Origin: Isoetes taiwanensis
Lineage: Eukaryota; Streptophyta; Lycopodiopsida; Isoetales; Isoetaceae
Assembly: GCA_021234155.1 (NCBI GenBank)
Contig: JAJEKV010000074.1
Span: 1,725,700-1,789,699, forward strand
Length of the DNA: 64,000 bases
Reading direction: 5' to 3'
The notes below the pieces were generated by a model. The model had not been told where the DNA came from. It made no database searches and saw only the letters and a list, made by a program, of their open reading frames with translations. Every line of letters starts with the position of its first letter. Within the stretch, counting starts at the first letter, position 1. Position numbers and translations under genes: made by a program. This document shows, piece by piece, positions 33,243 through 43,854 of this stretch.

Positions 33243-34822
33243 TCTTATATATTATAAAATTATAGCGTGTGTCTTCAATGGAGCCCTAAATCGGACGGTC
33301 GAGGATTTGATTGACCAATGGTGGAGATGATGTGTGCATGTCTTCAACTAAAATTTCATCTTGACTATGGCTTCAATATGATTCACTCAATCCGACGGTC
33401 AATTGAAAGGGAAAAGGGAAAAGGGAAAAGGAAAAGGGGAAGGGAAAAGGAGAGTGGAAATTGAAGGAAAAAGAAAAGGGAAAGAGAAAGGACAAAAGGA
33501 AAGAAAGAAGGAAAGAAAAGGAAAAGGAAAAATAACAATATGAAAAAATTAAAAATGGAAAAGGAAAAATAGAAAATAAAAAAGGGGAAGAAGGAAAAGG
33601 AATAAAAAAAAGGTAAGAGGAAAAAGGAAAGAGAAGGAGAAAAGGAAAAAGGGAAAGATAAAAGGAAATAGAAAAAGGAATAGAATAGGCGAGGGGGAAA
33701 GGGAAAGGAAAAAGGGCACCGCGAGAAGGGTAAGAAGTAAGGGTGAGAAAAGGAGAAAAAGGTAAGGGAAAATAAGAAAAGGTTGCAAAGTCCATGGGAA
33801 AAAGGAAAGTAAAAAGGAAAAGAGAGGGGGAAAAGGGCAAAAGAGAACTTGGGAAAAGGGAACGAGAAAAAGAGAAAAAAGGAAAGGGCGTGAAAAAAAG
33901 GGAAGAAAGAAAGGGTGAAGAAAGAGAAAAACGGAAGCAAAAAGAGCATCGAGAAAAAGGAAGAGGAAAAGGATGGAAAAAGGAGAAAAGGGTGGGGGGG
34001 AAGTAGAATAGACAAAGGGTAGGGAGCAAGGAATAGGAAAAGAGGAAAAGAGGAAGGAGAAAAGGGCACGAGAAAAAAGGGAAGAGGGAAAGGGTGAGAA
34101 AATAGAAAAAAGAAAGGGAAAAAGAGTATGGGAAAGGGAAAAGAAAAAAGAAACAAGAAAGGAGAAAGTGGAAAGGGGAAAAGGGGGAAGAGGATGGGGA
34201 AAGAAGGAAAAAGGGTACATAAAAAAGGTTGAGAAAAGGAAATGGAAAGAGGCATATGAAAAGGGAAAGGGAACGGGAAAGGGAAAATGTAAAGGAAGGG
34301 GAAAGAGAAAGGAAAGGGAAAAAGGGCACAGCGCAAAGCAAAAGGGTGGGGAAAGTATGAAAAGGAAATGGAAAGGTGAAAGGAAAAGGGAAGCGGAAAA
34401 AAGAGAAGGGAAAGCAAAAAGAGCATGAGGAAAAGGGGAGAGAGAAATGGGAAAAGAGATGGGGAAAAGGGCACGTGATCAAGAGGAAGAGGGTGGAGAA
34501 AGGAAGAAAAGGGCACATGAAAAGGTAAGCAAAAGAGAACGAAAAAAATGCATGGGAAACGGGAAAGAGAAAAGGAAAAGGAAAAGGAAGAGGAAGGGGA
34601 AAAGGAAAGGGAAAAAGAGTAGTGGAAAAATGGGAAGAGCGGGGAAAGATAAAAAGGAAGGGAAAAAACTGATCAGAAAAAGAGAAAGAAAAAAAGGGGA
34701 AGGGGAAAAGGAAGGCAAAGGGAGGGAGAAGGGGGTTAGAAAAAACAAAAAGGGAGTATAAAAAACGAGAGAAATTAAAGGTTCCTAATTTATGCCCAGT
34801 AAGGTTGGGTACCATTACTAGT
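33243..34822 (+). mobile_element. complete non-autonomous Helitron, 1580 bp, purine-filled
   Basis: 5' end tcttatatattataaaat at 33243 after A; ~150 bp of unique sequence (gtcttcaatggagccctaaa, tcggacggtcgagg); then 33405-34780 is ~1.37 kb of nearly pure purine; then ttatgcccagtaaggttggg forms an imperfect hairpin, and taccattaCTAG ends at 34822 before T. TC at the start, hairpin, CTRR at the end and A/T insertion flanks all fit. There is no Rep/helicase gene, so the element is non-autonomous. It starts only 14 bp after the previous Helitron's end. Confidence 0.8.
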
Positions 34823-36190
34823 ATGTTAGGTTTCATTGTTGAAGAACCATTGAAAAATATGATGGTTGTATATATGAAACAATGAGAATAGTTTCGTTAT
34901 TAGGAAACCATTGAAAATTATATTTATAGAAAACTTTGAAATACAGGGAAGTCGGCCATATAACTTGGAGCCATTTTTTATTCGAACTTGGCGGTCTCAT
35001 GAGACCACGACAGACCTGGTAACAGGGAGATCGGTCCGGCAATGGAGCCAGAACTGATCCTATAATTAACCCTAAGATGTATAGCTCTGGGCATCGGTTC
35101 TTTGGATTGTGGTTTCAATCGAATTTCAAAAGGTTTATCTCAAAGGTCTATGCTAAGGTTTATGCTAAGGTTTATTAATGCTTTTCTGAATATTGCATTT
35201 GCAATGAAGTGGTAGTTTATAATGCAACCAATGGTGTAACTCTATGATATGAATTTAAATTTGCAAGCATAGAAATTGCTGAGACTGAATTGAATTTGTT
35301 CTCATTCAAATACTAGTGTTGGTATTTGATCTAGAAATTGCTTCTAAGATATTGTTGTTAACATAATATCTTACACTTTCCCCCCTAGGGGCAACCCAAA
35401 AACCATACACAATCCTTAATATTGAATTTGGAATGCTTCAAACAACAAAATGTTGATGGTTATGATTTATTGATTTCTAATTAATAACCATGAAGCTAAT
35501 GCCTAATAAAACCATGCACATTTAAAACAAAAAATAAAAAAATAAATAAAATACATGTAAGACTGATAATAATAATAGTAATTTGCATCTAACATATTGC
35601 AAGCCATGTGCATTTACCATAACATTTAGCCATACTAGTTTACCAACAATAGTCAACCATATTAAATCATTAGCATTTACCATGACATTTAGCCAAGCTT
35701 GTTTACCATAATAACCAACCACATTATAAAATCACATGAATAAAACACATGTACAACCATCATGTCATACCACATGGATGAACCATAGCTTTAAAACACT
35801 AAAATATACCGCATTCAATTACCAACATGTAATACCATTTTGCCAAACTCTACAAAGAAGCTACTTGCAATTACCATGCCATAATACCACTCTAACAACC
35901 CTTACAAGAGAACCCTTTAATTTAGCCACATATGGTTTTTAATGAAATTAACCCCCAAACTCGCATTGGTTTCGTAGATTGGTTTTCTAGTAATAACTAT
36001 GGAAAAAACCATGCAGTGTTTTAATTTTGGGTGCCTTGTGACACATGAATGCATGCATTTCCACAATAATTAGAAATAACCTCTATAATAAACGCAACTG
36101 CCTTGTCCACAGTGCACAAATCCAAGAAGTACCAAACACGATAAAAAGTTCACAAACAAAATGAACCTACAAAAGAAACACCCTTACAAA
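34823..36190. other. no gene; small duplications
   Basis: Contains a ~70-bp duplication (catttaccataacatttagc near 35611 and catttaccatgacatttagc near 35669) and a cccccctaggggcaaccc motif at 35382 that also occurs at 32940. No coding region recognised. Confidence 0.5.
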
Positions 36191-36197
36191 ATACTAC

Positions 36198-36229
36198 TAA
36201 AGCCCGGCAACGCCGGGCACCATAACTAG
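36198..36229 (+). mobile_element. Helitron 3' terminus
   Basis: Perfect hairpin gcccggc-aac-gccgggc at 36202-36218, then accataaCTAG ending 36229, T next. The same terminus is at 52171-52199 and, inverted, at 53381-53410. It is followed at once by aacattataatatatga, the inverted 5' end of another family member, so two elements abut. Confidence 0.8.
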
Positions 36230-36295
36230 TAACATTATAATATATGAATTTCTTTGAATCCTCAAACTTGAGATTGTTTGCATTTTATACTTTTA

Positions 36296-36325
36296 CTAGA
36301 AAAAGTGCCCAGCGTTGCTGGGCTT
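36296..36325 (-). mobile_element. Helitron 3' terminus (minus strand)
   Basis: On the minus strand: gcccagc-aac-gctgggc, then actttttCTAG, T next. The body would extend to the right, into AT-rich sequence at 36.3-37.1 kb that holds no gene. Confidence 0.7.
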
Positions 36326-37178
36326 TTGATCATGCATAAATTTTAAAACTAATAAAGACAATGAGAATGTCTAAAGGGAGAAAGCTTAGCAAATAGGTTA
36401 ACATGTGATTGTATTCATTCTATTTTAGTTTGTGGTTAATTAGATTGGAAAATGGCAGTTTATCCCAAAATTATACAAAATATTTTGAGATGTTCTTCTT
36501 TATTAATTTGGTCGTTTTTCCATTTCATTCAATTAAATTATAGAACGTAAATTTATTGTAATATGATTATGAGCTTGACAATATTATTCAGAGTACTATG
36601 TTGTTTCTTTCATATTAAAGGGAGTGGGTTTGGCAAATAGGTAAACACGTGATTGTGGATATTAAATTTAGAAAATGATAATGTTTTCCAAAAGTCTTAA
36701 AACATTTTGTTCAATCCTTTGGTTCTTATCCTTTGAGATGTCAACCATTTATAGTTTGTTGAGTTTTGAGTGACAATATCAATGTTGTTCTTCTATATAG
36801 TATTAAGATCTTACTCGATTTCACACTAACAATGCTAAAATTGCAAGTAGCTCAAACAATATATTTTATTCTTACGTATCATGCATATACCATGTGAGGC
36901 AATCACTATACAAGATTAGAAGTATCCTATTATTATCCATACAAATATGTCCAAGTTGATGCGACGCTATGTTTGGCAAGAAACACCAGCAACAAATATG
37001 TGCCAGAGGGGCATTGCGACATTCCTTTTCACAAAACTGCTGAAAAAACAACCTTCTTTTCATCTTCTTTACCTCAAGACGCAACTACCAAATACATCCT
37101 CAGTTTTTAAATATGTAGCATAATAACAGGGGGTTTTCTTTGTGTTTTTGTACGCTTTTCACTAAGGTTTTCCTATAT

Positions 37179-37733
37179 GTCGTCGATTCGCGTAGCGAAT
37201 CGGCATTCTTGCTCAAGACGAGCATGCATGCATTGCATGCGTCGCATGCATGCATCGCATGCGTTTTGGGCCGCTCAGGGTTACGTTTGCTGCTTATTGC
37301 GAGTTCTTCATCGACGTTTCATCGGCTTCCTCTTCAGCGGAGTACCTTATTCTCTTTGATTTGTTTTCCGAGGCGGGGAGGGGCTTCTTCCTGCCTGGTT
37401 TGGCCAATTTGGCGTTGCTTTCCTGCTGTCCTTTTCGGCCTTTAGCCTTCATCCTGTGACCTTCGTCCTCGATTCTAGTTTGTTAAGGAAGTCCTTTGGT
37501 ATTCGGGCGCTTTGTTGGTTTCATGCGAAATTAGCGGTGCAAAAACGTCGTCGATTCGGCGAAGGAATCGGCATTCTTGCTCAAGGCAACATGCATGCAT
37601 ACATCGCGTCGATGCATGCATCGTGACGCGTTTTGGGCCGTTTCGTCGAGGTTGGGCGTTTGCTACTTATTGCGAGTTCTTCATCGACGTTTCATCGGCT
37701 TCCTCTTCTTCTCAAAGAGTACCTTATTCTCTT
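37179..37733 (+). repeat. ~185-bp direct duplication, GCATGC-rich
   Basis: Copies at 37179-37362 and 37548-37733 share cgtcgattcg, ggcattcttgctcaag, gcatgcatgc runs, gcgttttgggccg, cttattgcgagttcttcatc, gacgtttcatcggcttcctc and gtaccttattctctttga. The centre of each copy is a GCATGCAT/TGCATGCG palindromic cluster. ggcgctttgttggttt also occurs near 37510 and 38190. The plus-strand frames are not recognised. Confidence 0.8.
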
Positions 37734-37739
37734 TGAACC

Positions 37740-38280
37740 CACCCTCCCCCCCTTCTTTGTTTACTATATTTTGTACAAGTTACGTTTATCATGTTTTCCA
37801 CCCCACTTTGGGTGATGCTATTCTTTGGTATGTTTTCGTTTGTTGTTGGTGATGTGCGTATTGGGTTGGCGGCGCCATCCATTTTGACTCTCCATGCAGC
37901 GGGTTTTTGGGAGCGATTCTATGCCTTACGTTTGTCTAAGCCCCTTGCAGAAGGCTTATCACTAGGTTTTTCCTCGAAAACCCGAAAGGGCTGGGTTTTT
38001 AATCCCCGGTGATAAGCTTCGGCAGTACATCGCCCACTCATCTATTAGCATTGTATTTGTTTTGGGGTCCAAAAATGTTATAATTGGATTTTCCTTTATT
38101 TTTGTGGGTAGTTTAAGCGTAATGCGGCTATCCACCGGCCCACCATTGTAGAAATCACTTTGAGATGAATGAGAAGCCTATCTATCCGGGCGCTTTGTTG
38201 GTTTGCATGCGAAGTCGCAGTTGGTAAGTATGGATGTACTAATGCGCATATCTAGAGTGCACCATTTCGAGCCATTGATT
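37740..38280. other. no certain gene
   Basis: Moderately GC-rich; the phrases tttttcctcgaaaacccgaa and ggctgggtttttaatcc resemble, inverted, the aaaacccccgaagggttttc segment near 12.1 kb, suggesting a shared dispersed repeat. No gene recognised. Confidence 0.35.
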
Positions 38281-38289
38281 TTAGCCTTT

Positions 38290-38530
38290 TTTTCCAATGG
38301 TCAACAACCAATGGCTCACAACAAAAGCCCTTTTGTGCGTGTGGTGCATAATGGTCAACAACCAATGGCTCACAAAAAAGCCCTCTTTTGTTTGTGTGGT
38401 GCATAATGGGCAACAACCAATGGCTCACAACAAAAGCCTATTTTTTGTGCGTGTGGTGCATAATGGTCAACAACCAATGGCTCACAACAAAAGCCCTCTT
38501 TTTGTGTGTGTGGTGCATAATGGGCACATG
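38290..38530 (+). repeat. minisatellite, 54-57-bp unit, four copies plus a partial
   Basis: Unit: aatggtcaacaaccaatggc, tcacaacaaaagccc, ttttgtgygtgtggtgcat. Copies begin at about 38296, 38350, 38406 and 38461, with a partial at 38518. Small length changes are in the t/c run. Open frames on both strands here are by-products. Confidence 0.9.
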
Positions 38531-38599
38531 AAGGGCTTGAAGGGCGCATGTAGTGCAGGCGATTTCGCCGGCAACACATTTCTTATCATAACTTTTGAT

Positions 38600-40600
38600 C
38601 CAGAGCTCTGTTTGAGATGATTTTTATTGCGTTGGAAAGCTCTCTCCGAGATCTTTTTGATAGTGTATGATATGGATATGTTTGGTTAAGTTATCTATGC
38701 TAAAACAGCAATTTTTCGGCCGAGTTTGGTAGGCTTTCACATCCTACCAGCTGATTAGTACAGGATTGCAGTTATTAAGCAAATTTTTAGGTTTTGAGAC
38801 AGTTATTAAGCAAATTCCAAGGCTTCTAGATCCTTGTGCTAACAAGAAGAAAAGTTTCCCACTTTGGTTTCTCACCACAAGAATCCATGGAGGCCAAAGG
38901 CTGCTGTTAAATTCCAGTTGAAAAATGTTTGTGTATGGGTGTTGCAAACTTTATGACTTTCAGATCAATCTGCTCTATCTTTATGGTAACTTTTACTTAT
39001 GTTCTATTTGTTTTATTGTGAAGAAATTCAAAAGCTACAGGTGATGAAAGCCTCAAATGAATTCTAGTTTTTTTCTGGTTTGAATTCTAAAATTTTTGTC
39101 ACACCGGAGGGGCGGGAAGGGGGGGTCCCTAAGGCCCAAAAGGCCAAATTTTTTTTGCAACACAAACCATTAACATCCAACATATAAAAATTAAATCTCC
39201 CAACACATGACAACCAACACATAACAACCATTGACATTAACAACCAACACATAACTACCGTTGACATTAATTAACACAACCATTGGGTCCAACACATTTA
39301 AATTAAAATTCCCCTTAAATCCCCTTTGGTTTGGGTGCATATTCACACGGGGGGTGACGTAGGGCAGCGAGAGCCCTCATAATACAAAATCAACATCATA
39401 TAGTATTCCGCTTGAAATCTTATAGTATTTTGCGAATCTTGTTATACAGTATAACAAATTTTTTACTTGCATACCCCACAAACGAGTAACTTTACGTACG
39501 GTGTAGATTAAGGAATAAGGGGTGAATATGCCTATCCAACAGCTCTCACCAGTCAGTTACCAAACATTTCTTGTAAAGCAATTTCATGCAACATATTTAT
39601 TTGGCTGGTCTCAATATTTTTAATCCAAATGATTGGGTTATCAAGTGCTAAAAGGATGCAATTCTCAAGCGCTACAAGCCAGGATCCATATTGGTGCTAA
39701 GGTCCATAGCAGTGCAGCCACAAGTCCACAGCAGTGCCGCTGTCTAATGTACTCCCTAGGACCAACAATAGAAGGATATCATCTAGCTAGAGTGCTATGG
39801 ATAATTTGCATAGTGAAAAATATGACAAGTGGAATGGTAGCCAAATACACTAAATGCTAGAATGGAGAAAATATATAAAGGTATTGCATTTACTTGGAGG
39901 CAATGCACCCCATTGATATATAACGTCTCTATAATCTTGTTAACATAACAAACCATGATACTGATAATCAATCTACAACGCTGTTATAAAAATGGCCGTG
40001 AATGCTAATATAATGACATTTGTTACTTGCACCTGTAGCCTGATGTGAAAAATCACGATATTAAAGAGTGAAATACATCATTCTAAATATTGCAATTTGC
40101 TGCAATACAATATTGTCCAAGACGACCCAGTTACTTCAGATTTAGCCTATCAAAATTTCACATGCATATGCCTCAATGTTTAAAGCCTTAAAATAATGAA
40201 TAGGATGCACAACAATGAATTTAAAAAGTTGTACAAATAAAGGAAACAGAAAAGATAGATACCTAAATGTGCATAGATTTAGAAAACAAACAAAATAACT
40301 GACAAACTGGGAATTCTCTCGACATCTTTCTTCTAACTAAGTCATACCAGCAATGGACACTAAAGAAAAGGGCTAATGCATCTGGGAGCTCTATATCTGG
40401 TGGCAAATAATTGATCGTGCATTTCTAAAGTACAAAAAAAGCAGGTATTTTGTCTAGAGGCTATAAAGTACCTCTGGTGGTTCGTGGCCATGGAGACCCT
40501 GCCTCCTTGGGAGGATAAAAATCACTGGTCCATTAATGCGACAAGCTCATTACTTGAAGCCTTGATTTCCTAAATTCCAAAACTGAAATTGAAACCATGC
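38600..40600. other. no gene seen
   Basis: About 2 kb of AT-rich spacer. Tandem-like caacacataac-accattgacatt phrases occur at 39170-39270. No coding sequence recognised. Confidence 0.5.
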
Positions 40601-40603
40601 GGT

Positions 40604-40782
40604 TCAGACAGGAGAAAATACGTTGATAACTGCAACATACAGTCTTTCACCTTCTTTTGGTTGAAGCAAGACTATGTCCCTTGGATAATCCAGACCCATT
40701 TCCTGAACCGTTGGGAAAACGGATTGAATGGAAGCACCTCTTATAGCAACAATATAATAATCAGGCGGTGCCAAAGTGGTGC
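40604..40782 (-). CDS. terminal exon of an unrecognised gene
   Basis: After a gacatag acceptor at 40784-40783 an uninterrupted frame reads TTLAPPDYYIVAIRGASIQ, SVFPTVQEMGLDYPRDIV, LLQPKEGERLYVAVINVF, ending SPV-stop at 40606-40604. The composition is that of a real protein (mixed hydrophobic and charged, no low complexity) and the frame ends cleanly, so it is probably coding or was so recently. I do not recognise the family and found no partner exon; a MITE lies about 300 bp upstream. Could be part of a transposon-borne or decayed host gene. Confidence 0.45.
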
Positions 40783-41088
40783 CTATGTCTTACTGCAACT
40801 AACATTCCCTAGATCTAGATTGTCGTGCAAGTTGTCTCATCCTAAAAAAGCCATGATTGTTGTTATTGCTCCTTAAATTCTAAAGAGAGCAGTTGTGATG
40901 ATGATAACTCACAAATAATATCCTAATATTTGATATAGCAGCTATGCAACCCTAGTTAGAGAATTCAAATGGCGCACAAAATCTCTTTGAAATATTATAA
41001 AAAAGCATTTGGAGAATAATCTGCCATCCAAAGTCAAAGACCTAGAACAACCACTATCATAACTATGAAGTCTTATCCTCCATGACAT

Positions 41089-41664
41089 GGATAGGTTCTG
41101 TACGTACGAAATCTAAATTCCTGACGTATAAAATAAAAAAATATGTATTTTTTTGAAAAAAAAATGTATTTTACGTATTTTTTAGTCGCCGGTCGGGAAA
41201 AAAAATTTCGCGTAAGTGAAACCTTCTGTTTCGCATATGCTAAAGTTTTTTCGCGTACGCGAAATAGTAAAAACTGCGTACGCGAAAAAATAATAATAAT
41301 AATAATAATTTTATATTTTTTTTTTGCGTTCGCGTACGCGAAAAAACTTTCGCGTACACGAAACAGAAGGTTTCGCGTACGCGGTTTTCAAATTTCAAAT
41401 TCGGAAAAAAAAAAAGTTTTGCGTACGTGGTTTATAGGATTTTGCGTACGCAAAATTCAAATTTCAAATTCGTACGTGAATTTTTTTTTGCGTTGCGAAA
41501 AAACTTTCGCGTCCGCGAATTAGATGTTTTCGCGTACGCGAAAATCTTCCGACGCCGGAATTTTTTTTTGCCATATTATTTACGTTTTATACGGCAAATA
41601 TATGCCGTATCATACAATTCATACGTATTCCATATAAAACGTACAGCGTATTGAACATATCCCT
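41089..41664. mobile_element. MITE-like element with ~20-bp imperfect TIRs and CGCGTACGCG palindromes
   Basis: Left end ggataggttctgtacgtacg; the right end read inverted is ggatatgttcaatacgctgt. The interior holds many ttcgcgtacgcgaaa-type palindromes, (AAT)n at 41288-41310, and poly-A/T runs. It is related to 51663-51840 and to the centre of the 52.4-53.1 kb palindrome. There is no transposase. The open plus-strand frame across it reflects the repeats. Confidence 0.7.
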
Positions 41665-42169
41665 GCTCCATGATACTACTTCATTGGAAAACAATAGATG
41701 ATTCAAACACATGCATGGAAGCAAGAACGAGTACGTTGTATTATATTGGGAGTTACAAAGATTTTATTTGAACAAACTAATACATTACAACAGGATAGTT
41801 ATGGTGCCCAGCATTGCAGGGCATGATTTGGATCTTGCAGATATTGGAACACCTATTGGACATTGCATTGGAATATTATGTAGTAGAGGAATTACTTCTT
41901 GGTTGGGCATGTTATTGCTTATTATTCTAAAAGCAATAACATGCTTATTCTTAATGGTATTGAGCATTGCTGGCTGTAAAAATTGAATTGAATTGGTAGA
42001 GGTGAAGGTGGTTGATCATAGTTGGAAGTGTATAATAATTAAAAGCTTATGTAGCAATAGTGCATGGAAGAGTTACTATATCCACTGGATTTAAAACACT
42101 ATCAAGCTTCCCATTAAAATGTTTCGACTATGTCATTGTATCATGGAAAATTTTGCATTTGGGTGGGGT

Positions 42170-42335
42170 AGATTTGCTCTAGTGGACACTTTCTCCACTG
42201 AGGTTTTAGTCCATATTGTACTTTGTTTGTGACTTTCTATTCTATTCTATTCTATAAATTCTATTCTAAAAATCTATTCTATTCTATTCTATAAATAATA
42301 AAGGCTCATGTCCTTAAAAAAAATTGTATTATGGA
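42170..42335 (+). repeat. SINE-like segment with (TATTC)n
   Basis: tttgctctagtggacactttc resembles a Pol III A box region and is followed by a (tctat)n/(tattc)n microsatellite at 42236-42292, ending ttaaaaaaaatt. No good B box is visible, so SINE status is uncertain; the microsatellite is certain. Confidence 0.4.
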
Positions 42336-42339
42336 ACAT

Positions 42340-43850
42340 TTTATGGAATACACAACTTTTCCTAATTACAATGCATTGGTCAATTCCCCTTGTATTTTAT
42401 TCACTCACGAATTGGCCATTTTCTGGGCAAGTTTTCGTCCACGCCCCTACTAAAGTTGGAACATGCAGGAAAAACTTCAATTAAACTACATGACCTCTGG
42501 GGCAAGTAAAACCAACTCATACCAACTCATGCAATATCCTTTACCTAACATAGGTTGTGATTTTCAATTGATTTATCACAACTAAAAAAAATATTCTAGT
42601 TATTGCTTGCGCCGATGAGAAAAATCTCTCATGTCTGATTTTATGGGAAGAAGAATAGATCCAAATTTGCCTATCCCGATAACAAAAAAACCTGACTTAA
42701 GTGATCCTGTAACATCTGTAAAGACATGGTCAATGTTTTCTCTAAGATAACAGACCTAAATTTGCCACTTAATGATTTAGGTATAATTTGCATCTTCTTC
42801 GTTGTAGCTAGATGGAGCATTTGAAGAAATAAACTCTTGTTTCCAAGATGCATCTGTTAAAAAACACTCAACATAGGTCATGAATCCAAGCTGGCGGCCA
42901 ACCAAAATTGTAGTTCCTGAAATGCCTAACTTCTTTTGCAAAGAGTATGAAGATATTAAAAGTTGAAAACTAAAAGCTGGAAAAGATTATATTTCTAAAC
43001 TAAGTGGATTATTACATTTTACATGAAATAGGTACACCATTTTGGATTAAGAGAATAAAAAGTCAAAATGCCTAGAGGCAATCAGCAAAGCTTTGGTTCC
43101 AAGCTTTAGAGAAGCAAACGTGTTTAATAAATCTCTGGTAATTCTATTGTGATATGCATTCAGGCACCATCGAAGAGTGCGCATCACTGTCCTAGTGGCA
43201 AAGGAAAAAAAGGCTGATGTCACAAGCTCCATTTGCAACCAAGACTACCATGATGTGTACATGTTTGCAGCTAAATGTGTCGGAGTACCTGAAACAACAA
43301 GAGTAATATAAGAATCGTAAGGATGAGGAGATGCAAAAATTGTACTCCATGTAGACATACTTGGTTGTACAACTTGTTGAATGCTTCCACTAGACATTCA
43401 CAAAAGGAATAGAAGAGAATAAGACTTTCAGCTAAATGGGATCCTCGAGGAGCATAATTGTTTCTTCTGTATTTAAATCATACTGGAGAATATAGACGTT
43501 AGTTAGAGGTGTTACCTTCTTATACTTGGTACTGGGGTCTGTGAAGTAGATGATGGCCATTTTCACAAATTTCAACATCATTGGTGATTTCAGAAAATGC
43601 CCTCTGCCTTCTTTGTAAGATTTTTTGCCTGATCACCATTTGGCCTCACTATAAGAAGCCCCATGTATGTATCTGACATATACAGATCTGATGTCTGCAA
43701 GCATGCTCAAGCTTGAAAGTGGGTAGAGATGAACTTTTAACTTTGCATTCCTCCCTCCCGATTAAATAAAATTCTGAAGCAGATCAAGATTACAGAGCAT
43801 GCATCCCATTCAGCTAGTTATTTAGCTAACTGAGAGCTAAAAGATATGAC
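42340..43850. other. no gene recognised
   Basis: A minus-strand frame at 43238-43047 (TVMRTLRWCLNAYHNRITRD) is open for 63 codons and has a protein-like look, but no family or splice partner was found, so it is not called as a gene. Confidence 0.4.
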
Positions 43851-43854
43851 AACG

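Noticed and set aside
33373-34836. 487- and 377-codon minus-strand frames
   Set aside because: Same compositional cause inside the purine-filled Helitron.
38290-38530. CRISPR-like array or repeat protein
   Set aside because: Direct 54-57-bp units without variable spacers; a minisatellite in plant nuclear DNA.
41143-41523. 126-codon plus-strand frame rich in FAYAK and SRTRN
   Set aside because: Arises from repeated cgcgtacgcg palindromes in a MITE.
43047-43238. 63-codon minus-strand frame (TVMRTLRWCLNAY...)
   Set aside because: Protein-like look but no family match, no clear splice sites and no neighbour; not enough to call a gene.
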